In this document: positions 25,147 to 35,951 of the stretch, one piece after another
How the letters are laid out: each line of letters begins with the position of its first letter
Numbering within the stretch: the stretch's first letter is position 1
Assembly: GCA_012295275.1 (NCBI GenBank)
Contig: CM022675.1
Span: 8,802,693 to 8,866,692 of the forward strand
Source: Chrysomallon squamiferum
Taxonomy: Eukaryota; Mollusca; Gastropoda; Neomphalida; Peltospiridae
Direction: 5' to 3'
DNA: 64,000 nucleotides
Notes under the pieces: generated by a model
Database searches by the model: none
What the model was told of the DNA's origin: nothing
The model's input: only the letters and a program-made list of their open reading frames with translations
Made by a program: the position numbers and the translations under genes

Positions 25147-26239
25147 GTCAAAATCATCATCATTAGTAGTAGTAGTAATTGTAGTAATAGGAGTAGTAAT
25201 ATTAGTATCATCATCATAATCATCGTTATTATTGTTATTGTTTTTGGTATTATTGTTGTGCTGTTCCTTTTGCTGTTTTTTTTTTGTTACGTTGTTATGA
25301 TCACCATCATCATCTTTCTCCTTCTCCATCATCATCCTTTTCATTCTCGTTTTATTCAACGTGATTTTAAAACTAAGCCATCCCGATAAAAAAAACTGAA
25401 GTAACCGTAATTTTTTGTACTTAAAAGATTGTTATTTTATCGTCTGGGACTATCTATCACGGGTTAAGAACAAAATACGTCGCCATTTTGTTCCTTCAGA
25501 ACCGGGGGTCGAAATGTCATCGCGTGCAGAGTGGAGTTTCAAATATACATTTCAGACAGCACTAGAAGGTAACTTCAGAGTAAATCATCACTCTGCGCGG
25601 TGAGGTCATTTACAAAAGAAAAATGGCCGCCGTCGCGATATGTTTTAAAGTTGTACTTCGTTATTATTTACGATTTCAAAAAAAGAGGTCGTTACAACAG
25701 CAAAAAAAATGGCTGTATTCGTGATTTATTTTAAAGTTGTACTTCATTATTATTTACGATTTGAAATAGAAAAAAAAAGAAATAAATAAAGAAAAAAGAA
25801 AAAAGACAAAAAAAGAAAAATCCAGAAGACATAAATAATTTCTGACCATGCATTCTCTAATACATTTTTCATTTTTATTTTATTAAATTATTTTAATTCT
25901 TCTTTTTTAAATTTTCCATTAGTTTTATTTCCTTTTTTTTTCTGTTATTAATCTTGTAATCTTTCAGTTCAGTGCTGTTTAAACTTGGATGTGTCTATAC
26001 CTGTGTTTTGAATGTGTGTGCGCACACATATATTTTAACTGAAGCACAATCTACACCACATCACTGAATAATTTTACAAATGCAGCAGAAAAAGAAAAAA
26101 AAATGCAAATACATATAGATACATATATGCATAAGTAACCATGCAAACACATGCATATGCCACATATACTACAGACAGTAATGCAGTTTACTCACTTGCT
26201 TTTTTCCAAGTCGTAGTTAGTGATGTCGTCAGCAGTCAT
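17261..26239 (-). CDS. Gamma-glutamyltransferase (gamma-glutamyl transpeptidase), type II membrane ectoenzyme
   Basis: It transfers or hydrolyses the gamma-glutamyl group of glutathione and conjugates at the cell surface. Twelve coding exons give a 637-residue protein. Residues 23-46 form the membrane anchor, followed by a Thr/Pro-rich stalk (about 68-90). Family landmarks in order are [32 protein letters not shown] (substrate-carboxylate Arg), [52 protein letters not shown], the cleavage/catalytic site DAGTSHLS with Thr448 as predicted nucleophile, [22 protein letters not shown] and GASGGT. Cleavage before Thr448 would leave a 190-residue light chain, close to 189 in human GGT1. The exon 10 to 11 junction is out of phase by one base. 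The paralogue (GGT1/5-like or other) is not assigned. Confidence 0.97.
17692..17806 (-). CDS. GGT exon 11
   Basis: Encodes [20 protein letters not shown] and [17 protein letters not shown], matching the IIYNLWF...EEPRLHNQLLP region of vertebrate GGT. The only usable acceptor, TTCCAG|A, leaves one surplus base before the conserved frame. Donor CAGAG|GTATTA, phase 0. Confidence 0.92.
17851..17930. repeat. Four 20-bp tandem units next to the GGT exon 10 donor
   Basis: Units begin at 17851, 17871, 17891 and 17911, each of the form CACCGAGAnnAnCCGAACTA. The array stops one base before the donor hexamer (17932-17937). Confidence 0.93.
17938..18178 (-). CDS. GGT exon 10 (light-chain active site)
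   Basis: Encodes [33 protein letters not shown] and [16 protein letters not shown]. Glu and Asp of NNEMDDFS and the SS of PLSSMSPT match substrate-binding residues of human GGT1. Acceptor GTTTAG|T, donor GCTTTA|GTAAGT (phase 0). Joining to exon 11 needs one base less than is present. Confidence 0.95.
18470..18770. repeat. (TG)n and (TATG)n simple repeats in GGT intron 9
   Basis: A TG tract lies at about 18478-18512 and TATG/TGTATG tetranucleotides continue to about 18770. The rest of this intron has no exon. Confidence 0.92.
18840..19027 (-). CDS. GGT exon 9 (autocleavage site and catalytic threonine)
   Basis: Encodes [20 protein letters not shown] and [20 protein letters not shown] with TSTINT. 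Thr448 in GTSHLS is the predicted nucleophile freed by autoproteolysis after Gly447. Acceptor ATTCAG|A, donor ACTTT|GTGAGT. Confidence 0.97.
19422..19576 (-). CDS. GGT exon 8
   Basis: Encodes [20 protein letters not shown] and [20 protein letters not shown]. The acceptor TTGAAG lies 12 bases from a 40-bp minisatellite; donor GAA|GTGAGA, phase 0. Confidence 0.95.
19589..19965. repeat. 40-bp minisatellite with higher-order pattern in GGT intron 7
   Basis: Nine full copies and one partial copy of a 40-bp unit start at 19589 and every 40 bases after. Each contains ATTAATAAAC and GTAAATATTTAAATATCTAC. Units 2-3 and 4-5 share the same alternating variants (AGACAGTGAC then AGGTAGTGAT), an 80-bp dimer. 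Confidence 0.97.
20215..20445. repeat. (TATG), (TATC), (CT) and (GATA) simple repeats in GGT intron 7
   Basis: Mixed tetranucleotide and dinucleotide tracts end 25 bases before the exon 7 donor at 20475. Confidence 0.9.
20476..20625 (-). CDS. GGT exon 7 (PPPPSGG motif)
   Basis: Encodes [20 protein letters not shown] and [20 protein letters not shown]. The acceptor GTTACAG is built from a TTTATTTTGTGT-type array; donor AATG|GTACGT. Confidence 0.97.
20636..21165. repeat. Degenerate AACACAAAATAA minisatellite in GGT intron 6
   Basis: About 40 diverged copies of a roughly 12-bp AAACACAAAATA/AACACAAAGTAA unit run up to the exon 7 acceptor. On the gene strand this is a T/G-rich tract immediately upstream of the 3' splice site. 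Confidence 0.88.
21206..21745. repeat. 540-bp (AGT)n trinucleotide array in GGT intron 6
   Basis: Long runs of AGT/GTA with AGC, TTG and AAG interruptions end about 25 bases before the exon 6 donor. On the gene strand it is (ACT)n. Confidence 0.97.
21771..21934 (-). CDS. GGT exon 6
   Basis: Encodes [20 protein letters not shown] and [19 protein letters not shown] to KEIKDAG. Acceptor TTTTAG|A, donor GCAG|GTACGT. A long (AGT)n array lies just beyond the donor. Confidence 0.96.
21993..22094. repeat. (CT)n tract in GGT intron 5
   Basis: About 100 bp of CT with one ACT interruption, roughly 60 bases from the exon 6 acceptor. Confidence 0.96.
22351..22549 (-). CDS. GGT exon 5
   Basis: Encodes [20 protein letters not shown] and onward to [10 protein letters not shown], including [18 protein letters not shown], the classic GGT heavy-chain block. 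Acceptor CATTAG|G, donor TTGAG|GTGAAG. Confidence 0.97.
22560..23725. other. GGT intron 4, no exon
   Basis: AT-rich sequence with diverged direct repeats of AAAGTTTGGTTCTCTAACTA type (22700-22990), poly-T tracts near 23140-23190 and poly-A near 23520-23545. Nothing coding is seen. Confidence 0.55.
23733..23836 (-). CDS. GGT exon 4 (AREQAPAAA motif)
   Basis: Encodes [20 protein letters not shown] and [15 protein letters not shown]. The Arg of AREQAP matches the conserved Arg107 of human GGT1 that binds the substrate alpha-carboxylate. Acceptor AACAG|A, donor GAGG|GTAAGA. Confidence 0.96.
24005..24130 (-). CDS. GGT exon 3 (GGSAVDAA motif)
   Basis: Encodes [20 protein letters not shown] and [12 protein letters not shown]. 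Acceptor CGAAAG|T and donor AGAG|GTAATT; phases fit on both sides. Confidence 0.95.
24175..24385. repeat. (AAT)n-rich array in GGT intron 2
   Basis: AAT units with AAC and AAG interruptions fill the intron between exons 2 and 3. Confidence 0.92.
24430..24708 (-). CDS. GGT exon 2 (transmembrane anchor and stalk)
   Basis: The acceptor is TTTCAG|G before 24708 and the donor CAT|GTAAGT after 24430. It encodes [20 protein letters not shown] and the rest of the anchor, then a [15 protein letters not shown] stalk. A TTA/TTG repeat starts 21 bases from the acceptor. Confidence 0.93.
24730..25260. repeat. (TTA/TTG)n arrays in GGT intron 1
   Basis: TTA and TTG blocks alternate for about 500 bp. Apparent long Ile, Leu, Val or Asn frames are repeat translations. 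Confidence 0.95.
25617..25766. repeat. Tandem duplication carrying AAATGGC(CGCC) motifs in GGT intron 1
   Basis: Copies at about 25617-25682 and 25704-25766 share TTTTAAAGTTGTACTTC and TTATTATTTACGATTT. The first contains AAATGGCCGCC, a perfect YY1-type site; a related GCCATTTTG stands at about 25482-25490. Confidence 0.75.
26196..26239 (-). CDS. GGT exon 1 (start codon, cytoplasmic tail)
   Basis: ATG at 26239-26237 opens [14 protein letters not shown]; the donor GTGAGT follows at 26195. The phase (two bases left over) joins exon 2 as a Lys codon. The short polar N terminus fits a type II cytoplasmic tail. A downstream in-frame ATG at 24707 is an alternative start but would remove most of this tail. 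Confidence 0.8.
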
Positions 26240-28280
<2,041 letters not shown>

Positions 28281-28293
28281 GTTAATATTCAGT

Positions 28294-28389
28294 CTATATA
28301 TAGAATTGACCTTTTTCAAGGTCACTAGAAGGCCTTTCAAAATGGAAGCGGTTTCTCGAACTACGTTATAATATATTGCGGTGTTTAGG
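28294..28389 (+). promoter_or_regulatory. Putative promoter and 5' UTR exon of the 78-residue membrane-protein gene
   Basis: A TATA-like CTATATATAG (28294-28303) is followed by an everted nuclear-receptor site, TGACCT (28307-28312) and TCAAGGTCA (28316-28324), and then by sequence ending in a good donor TTTAGG|GTGAGT (exon end 28389). A ten-codon upstream frame (ATG 28342 to TAA 28371) would lie in the leader. A matching acceptor is TTGCAG at about 29125-29130. TSS and splicing are inferred. Confidence 0.35.
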
Positions 28390-29154
28390 GTGAGTTTCTT
28401 GTTTAGCTTTATACCGATTTAGGTTTTCATTTTGTACGAAAAATTATGAGGATGAGCCTATCAGACTTTCTGTTAATTTAAAATATTTCTTAGGAACGTA
28501 ATTACGTAATGCGAAATGATTTAATTCAGACCACGTTTTCGGTTTTGACATTCGTCTGTGACCATGCGGCTTGCCGGGCGCTATGCTACATGTTTTATCG
28601 ATATTTTAAAAACGTGTGCCGAAAGATATTGACGTTGCCAAGAGAATAGATTTTAATTATATAGAGTGTAAATGGCAGTACATGAGAAAGTATTAATATA
28701 CCGTCTGTAAAAGAAAACCCAAAAAAAAAAAAAAAAAAAAACCGTCAACGATGAAATTACCAAATGAAAATTATTTTAAATTAACCAGTTTTATCCCAAC
28801 TTTTGGGTAGAAATGATCTAATCCTGTTTTGTGTGTATGTTTTTTTTTTTTTTTTTTTTTTAATGTGATCAGATATATAACAATATTAGTACTAGATAAA
28901 AGAAACTATGCCCATGAAAATAACCTTGACTGGAGATCATTTTGAAAATGGAATGCCGTTTCAAGAAATCGTACGTAAAAATGTCAAAAAATATCCATGA
29001 TAGACTACCCACCGAACCGGGAATGATCATTGATTGATCGGGTTTTTGTTTGCATGTTTTGTTTTGTTTTTAACTAAATAATGTATTTTATTTATTTAAT
29101 TATTTATGTATTTATTCGACATTGTTGCAGGTAATTTAACAGCAGCCCAACAAA

Positions 29155-29238
29155 ATGAATACAGCGAAAGTGGCATGCCTTTTCCAGGCCCAACGTGGGT
29201 TTTCGAAAGTTGGACTTCCACTTCTGCGACTGTCACAG
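29155..29238 (+). CDS. Small membrane-protein gene, coding exon 1
   Basis: Starts at ATG 29155 in context CAACAAAATG; 28 codons; donor TCACAG|GTAAAA. A likely 5' UTR acceptor (TTGCAG) lies about 25 bases upstream. Confidence 0.6.
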
Positions 29239-29925
29239 GTAAAACTAACCCTTGCCATACCTAGAATCTTGTTAATGCATGATATATCATCATATGGTAA
29301 TGAATCAGTGATTGTTTTTCTTGCAAGAAGAAGAAACAAAAATAATATAGCTTGAGAACTGTTGATATGAATAACCCAGCAGTCTGTAATTTTAGCATCG
29401 ATTGATGCAATTATTTAGATCTAATGTTAAATTGTGTGTTGAACAATTCTGAATGGGAAATTTATTAACCAAGTCTGTATTCGAAAAACTAACCTCTTAA
29501 TATTATTTTTATTTTTTTATTTTTTATTTTTTTAAAGACAATGGAAACATCCTAATTATTCTGTTACCAATTTTTTGGAGTTCTCTATTTTTTTACTTTT
29601 TATCACCAACATCTATTAGTCAGTATATATTTAAACATTAAGTTTTCATTTATTTCTTTACTCCATTCAATTACTTAATTTTTATTGATTTATTTATATA
29701 TTTAACATATTATTTTTTTTATTTTGGTTTATTGATTGATTTGTTCACTGATTTTTTTTATTTTGATTTTAGGAAGAAAGTAACGTAACACTCAGAAAAT
29801 CGGAAAGCTGGATTACAAAATCTGTCGTGATGCTTTCAATATTTGGACTCAGTTTTTCTGTGTTTAGCACAAAACAGCTTAGAGAGGACCCCTCCCAGAG
29901 ACGCTTGCTACTCCCAAAACCATGA
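29155..29925 (+). CDS. 78-residue single-pass membrane protein, mitochondrial-type N terminus, two exons
   Basis: Exon 29155-29238 (ATG to CAG|GTAAAA, phase 0) joins exon 29773-29925 (acceptor TTTTAG, stop TGA 29923-29925). Residues 1-28 (MNTAKVACLFQAQRGFSKVG and PLLRLSQ) lack acidic residues and hold four basic ones, like a matrix-targeting presequence. Residues 42-60 (ITKSVVMLSIFGLSFSVFS) form one hydrophobic segment. The tail LREDPSQRRLLLPKP is basic and proline-ended. The architecture resembles small inner-membrane respiratory-chain or assembly proteins, but no family is recognised. Phase, splice sites, Kozak-like AACAAAATG and a polyA signal about 1 kb downstream support a real gene. Confidence 0.62.
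29773..29925 (+). CDS. Small membrane-protein gene, coding exon 2
   Basis: Acceptor GATTTTAG after a long T-rich tract; encodes EESNVTLRKSESWITKSVVM, then LSIFGLSFSVFSTKQ and LREDPSQRRLLLPKP, stop TGA. Confidence 0.62.
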   Translation, partial: EESNVTLRKSESWITKSVVMLSIFGLSFSVFSTKQLREDPSQRRLLLPKP

Positions 29926-30483
29926 AGGTCTGTGAAGATTACACTACAGATTTCCAGTCAGAGATAATCTTTACATTATGCAGTAAAAAAAAAAAAAAAA
30001 AAAAAAAAAATATTAAAGCTAATCTAACAGTCTGCTTCTGATATGGAGAAACTGTTCCGTTCACAAATTTCTGTTGCCTTAATAATCTTCAACGATTAAT
30101 GATGAAACCTGCTGTTTTATAAAAAAAAAAATATATATATATATAATTATTGTATATAAATATTTTGAAAACTCAAGATTTTGTGGCTTCAGAAAGGAAC
30201 CTTTGGAAGCTGCATCACAGACTCCTGCTTTCTGATATTACTATGGTTACTACTCAGTTGGTCTCTTCTCTCAAAATCTTAAGGAAAAAAAAATAACACA
30301 ACTGCCTTCATGTACTGTGTACATATTTTTTTTTTATAACAAAACGAAATGCATAGCCTGCGTGCCAAAGAGTTGTTTTAAGTTTTAAAAAAAAGAAAAA
30401 AAAATTATAAAAAAAAAAAAAATTGGGAGGAGGCTAAAAAAAGCATTGTTTTTGTTAATTGTGTGTTATTATTTTTTATTTTA

Positions 30484-30514
<31 letters not shown>

Positions 30515-30913
30515 CTACAGTCTTTCTTTCATGTAGTTATATACGGTGAGTGGAATTTATGAAGTGTATTTTACTCTTTCTCAAACATGGAATAATAGTT
30601 TAAGACAGTTTTAGTGATTAAGAGAAAACATACTTCATGAATTCGGCTAAAACACTTTGTTTTTACAAAATAGAAAATTTCTTTTTCATTTGTAAATTAT
30701 TTTGAAGAAAAGAGGTTTTACATTTTGTATATTATGTTAGTAGTTATACATTGATTTTATTTTTTAAGGTATTTTCTTTAATTTTTATTTTTATTTTTTT
30801 TTTAATTCTTTTAGTTTGAACTTTTGTGTGTGTTATACCGGCTATGATATTTATATATTTTATAACAATAGTGCTGGTATTACCAAACTTGCTGGCAGTG
30901 TTGGATGTTATTG

Positions 30914-30919
30914 AATAAA
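30914..30919 (+). terminator. Polyadenylation signal of the small membrane-protein gene
   Basis: AATAAA is followed by TGTATAACTTGTTG and a T-rich CTTTTGTTTTCTTTT element, a normal cleavage and polyadenylation arrangement about 1 kb after the stop codon. Confidence 0.5.
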
Positions 30920-30939
30920 TGTATAACTTGTTGAAAAAA

Positions 30940-31682
30940 ACTTTTGTTTTCTTTTATTTACTTAACAAAAGTTTATAACTGATAAATTTGAAGCTAAAAA
31001 GGGGAGGTAACTACAGTCAACATACAGGAATAGAAATCTTGTACATTTTATAATGTATTAATATTATAATAAATAATTTTACATATTAAATAAATAAACA
31101 AAAACATTTTGCTATCAGTCAAACCTTCCAGTATTAAAACACTAAAAAAGAATTACAGTTAGAAACAAAAATCGAACAATGATGTTACTGATTACTGAAT
31201 AATTACATATGTAGTATCACCATTTTAATTTAAAATTAATATTGAAAGACAGGAAAAAATAAAAAAAATAAAATAAATTTTAAACCTTAATTTATTTTAC
31301 CTACTTAACCAGTCTCCAGAATTATTTTTGGCCAATTTTTACAAAAACATTTACATTAGATTGGCTTAATTTTACATTTAAAAACCATCTATTAATCATA
31401 AATGTTTCTTAATTTTTTCTTATTATGTACTTCTCTTTTTTTTGGCTGCTTGTTTTGTTGTTAAAAAATTAAAATTTAAATATCTGGATTTACTTATACT
31501 AAAATGATACAAATTTAATTAATATAAATGTATAACAAAATTAATTGTAATTTATAACTTTATTTTTCAGTATATACAGAATTCAGATTAATTAGGTATT
31601 ATGTATATTTTCATCTGTAAAATGTGCAAATTAGTAATTGGAAAAACCCAAAAAAACAAAACAAATAATAACAATAATAACA

Positions 31683-31740
<58 letters not shown>

Positions 31741-32298
31741 CAACAACAACAATAATAACGCTATATAATATAAAAATAATAATAATAACAATACTCCTTT
31801 AATTAGAAGTTGTCATTTTAATATAATAATAAAATGATAATAATAGTAATAAATATAATATCAATGATAATAAGTATAATATAAAAATTAAATTTTTATT
31901 TTTAAAATTTCAGATTTGATAATAGGTGTACAAAATATATGTTAGACATTTGATAAGTAATATATACACAAAGTTTAGTCATCAGTGTAGTGACATTACA
32001 TAAGTAAAAGAAGAGAAAGACTAAGGAAAGAATCTATCTATAACTATATATATATGATGACAGGAATTATAACCACACCATGTAATAATAATAATAATAA
32101 TAATTATAATAATAATAATGACAATAATAATAATTATTATTATTATTATAATAATATTATTTAATAACATTCTCAAATAAATTATTACTATTTTTTTTTA
32201 TTTATTTATGTATGTATTGCTGGTATTCTTATCAGGGTATTTATTTACTTCATTTTAATTATATACAGGTATATTTATATTTTTTATATAATATAGAC

Positions 32299-32354
<56 letters not shown>

Positions 32355-32364
32355 TGATAGATAT

Positions 32365-32395
<31 letters not shown>

Positions 32396-32530
32396 TTTTC
32401 TGAAAATACTTTGGAAAACTGAACAGAAAACTTTTGGCATGGAAACATATGCTGAAACCAAGTTATTTACATCTGCGCAGGCAAAATTTCGAACGAAGTT
32501 CCATTTTAATCATTGTGCAAATAAAAAGCA
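30940..32530. other. Intergenic AT-rich repeats
   Basis: No gene is seen. It has (AAT)n at 31684-31740, AAT/ATA mixtures to about 32160, (GATA)n at about 32293-32360 and (TTTA)n to 32400. A degenerate AAGGGGAGGTAACT motif stands near 30999-31012. Confidence 0.5.
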
Positions 32531-32539
32531 GATTTGCAG

Positions 32540-33070
32540 ATAGATCAATACGTTCAGGGCAAAGGGAACTGTGCGAAAACCAGACCTCTAAAAAGAGGGA
32601 AATGTTCAGGGCAAAGGGAACTGTGCGAAAACCAGACCTCTACAGGTGAAGAGGATTTACAGGTATCTCAATACGTTCAGGGAAAAAGGGAACTGTGCTA
32701 AACCAGACCTCTAAAGGTGAAAGGGTCCAAACTGGACGACATTTGAGTGTGAGGGTGGCAGGGAATATTGGTGCAGTCGTGGACTCTGTCAAACACTTCA
32801 AATCAAACACTGATACGACTACGGCAACGATTCCCAGATCAAACTGAAATGTAGGGGACGTAACTCTGAGCGGGCCCCAACATTCATCTGACCTGAATCC
32901 CACAGATTTCTGCCATTTGAAAGACCGTCTCTATGAAAACAGCCCCCACACAATCAGAGACTTGAGGACAGACATTATGGTGAAGATCTGGACTATTCCA
33001 TGAAAAGAATGTGTCCGCATAATTGAGAGTCGAAGGAACAACAGTCACTTATATGGGTTGCAATCATTAT
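32540..33070 (+). mobile_element. Degenerate Tc1/mariner-like (DDE_3) transposase relic
   Basis: From 32884 the + strand reads SSDLNPTDFCHLKDRLYENS, PHTIRDLRTDIMVKIWTIP, a stop, then KECVRIIESRRNN. This matches the C-terminal DDE_3 segment of Tc1-like transposases (SPDLNP...LKDRVY.NNP.T...L...I...IP...C.RVI). Upstream (32550, 32602, 32672) are three copies of a roughly 45-60-bp segment with GTTCAGGGCAAAGGGAACTG. The element is broken by stops, and no terminal inverted repeats were identified. Confidence 0.7.
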
Positions 33071-33204
33071 GGGCGATCCTATATATTAATTTACGCATTA
33101 ATATATTTACTTATTTCAAATATATACAATTTTTTGTACATTTATATATATATATAATTTTTTTTTTTTTTTTTTTTTTTTAATGATAAATCACTTATTT
33201 TTGC

Positions 33205-33210
33205 TTTATT
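33205..33210 (-). terminator. Polyadenylation signal of the EGF/ZP-N gene
   Basis: On the minus strand AATAAA follows the stop codon by about 20 bases (CAAATAAAGC), implying a very short 3' UTR. A second match lies a few bases further. Confidence 0.45.
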
Positions 33211-33231
33211 TGTCTCTCCCCATCGTCATTT

Positions 33232-33349
33232 TTATAGCGGTTTCTGGTTTAGCCACGTGGTTAGAAAAATTATCAAAAAGAACACTGCAGACAGCTCGTG
33301 CGTTTTCCCGCCTCTGTTTGGTATCGGAGTTGTCGTCGGTTTTTCTTTT
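33232..33349 (-). CDS. EGF/ZP-N gene, exon 6 (linker, hydrophobic C terminus)
   Basis: Acceptor TTTCAG|A. Encodes KEKPTTTPIPNRGGKTHELS and AVFFLIIFLTTWLNQKPL, stop TAA (33234-33232). Confidence 0.82.
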
Positions 33350-33503
33350 CTGAAATATGTCGATGTTATAGACTGAATTACAAATGAATATATAACTGCA
33401 TAATGCTTATAATTCAGGAATTAATATATATATATATATAACATGTCTTGTATGTAATTTAAAGTAAAATATATGTAATGTTTTAATATTTAGACATATT
33501 TTA

Positions 33504-33540
<37 letters not shown>

Positions 33541-33965
33541 GTCTATTATTATTATTTAACTATTATTATTATTAGTGTTTTTAACGTAAAATATAATAGA
33601 GCTAATTGTTATAAAGGTTTTATAAAGATTAATATACATAATAAATCGATTACATAATTACATAATTATTTATAATGTAATAATGATATAATGGGTTTTT
33701 TTTAATAAATATTAATAAATAATATTAGTAGTACAAACATTTATTAGTAATATATTTATTTATAAAGGTTAATACATGTTGTTATTATTATTATTATTAT
33801 TATTACATAAAGATTAATATTTTTTTTTAACTAAAGATTAAAGTATAATTTAATTATAAAAATATTTTTATATGCTATTTATTTAATAATTTTGCTACAT
33901 AATATTAGTAATATAAAGATTAATATTAATATTTTTCCATATTAACCAAACATTATTAAAGATAA

Positions 33966-34018
<53 letters not shown>

Positions 34019-34602
34019 ATAATAATAATAATAATAATATAATAATAATAGTAGTAGTAGTAAAACAAATAATAATAATAATGATGATAATAACAATGTT
34101 GATAGATAATAATTAAAAAGGTATTTTAACATTAATGATGATTGTGATGATAAAGAAGAACAAGAACAAGGTAAAAAGAAGGAGATGATCAAGAGAACAG
34201 AAAGAACAAAAATAACGGTAAGAACAAAAAAGATGGGTAAACAACAAAAGGAAACAACGAAAATACGAAATATGAAAACTAAATAACACAAAATGTGAAA
34301 CGAAAATTAACACAGAGAGAGAGAGAGAGATAAGAAATGATAAATGCAATAACATTAGTACATATTTATTCAAATAGAAAACTGTTAGCAGAGAGAGAGA
34401 GAGAGAGAGGGGTAGTGAATGAGAGAGACAGAAGAAGAGAGAGAGAGACAGATACTTACTTTACAAAAAAACCACTCTCCACAGTAACAAATTTTTGCAG
34501 GTAACATGACCCTTCAAATAGATCATCATTGGCTGTTTGTATCTGTTTTCTGAACTGAACTGAAACCGTTTGTTTGTAAACATATGTATTGTTCGTCTGC
34601 AG

Positions 34603-34633
<31 letters not shown>

Positions 34634-35728
34634 ACAAATAAAATGAAATGAAATGAATTCAAAGAACAGCGATGAAATGAATTTTTAAATTAGTGGTCAA
34701 AAGAAGTATTAGATGGAAAGAATTTTTTTTTTTTTTTAAAGTAAAGAGAACGGAAAAGTCGAATAAAAGTTTAAAAAAAGAACGAATATAAATTATTGCA
34801 TATAAGTCCAACCTTTAATAGTATTTATGAACTGGTTTAATTTTTAATTCTTTTCTCCAGTCTTTATTTATTTATTTATTTTGTTTGTTTGTTTATTTAT
34901 TTGTTCGTTTGTTGTTGTTGTTGTTGATTTGTTTGTTTGTTATCTTGTTGTTGTTGTTTTTTTTTTTTGTTTTTGTTGTTGTTTATTATTGTCATTTATT
35001 TAGTGGAATATACGACGTTATTGTTGTTATAACATACTCAACTCATGTACCCAAATTATATTATTTAAAAAAAACTAACTGAAACAAAACTAACTACTAA
35101 GTGTTTACTATATTTTAAATATAAAACTACCGGATTAAAGATAAAACTATTCTATACAGAATATACGTATAAGTAACACTAAATTTATGAAATTGTACCT
35201 TGACAGTGACTGTGTGATCGATTATAGAATTTCCCTGAATAATTAAACAATAGTTACGCATATTTACAAGTCAGTATATTTAATATGATTATCAACATTG
35301 TTAAACGGATTTATTTTGTATTGTCGGTAATCGGTAATTCTGTTAAATGACTTAATAAAGTTAAGGTTTTAATTTTGCGTTGTTGGTTACTCAACGTCAA
35401 AAATATGTTTTAAGTATACCATTAAAAGAGATTTATTTATTTTGTATACTTAGCTATTTTGTGTATACTTAGCTATTCAGTGTGAATTACTCTATAGACA
35501 ACAACATTAATGTATTTAGATTAATTTTAGACCGTTGACTGTAGGATATCAAATTTTTAATGATAACGTAAAGGTGCACTGATCAATTTTCTTACACTGA
35601 TTTATTTTAAGACAGCAGCTTAGCATTAGTATTTTTTTTCTAGCATCGGACACTGGATGTCAAATATTTGGTATTTTTCACATATTTACTCTTAAATAAT
35701 AATATTTTCTTTTGACCACTACAATCAA

Positions 35729-35759
<31 letters not shown>

Positions 35760-35764
35760 TATAT

Positions 35765-35842
<78 letters not shown>

Positions 35843-35871
35843 ATTATTTATTTCGAAAATAATTGTCACAT

Positions 35872-35951
<80 letters not shown>

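Noticed and set aside
32434-32903. Two frames of 70-90 codons as genes
   Set aside because: They fall in the internally triplicated transposon relic and do not continue the transposase reading.
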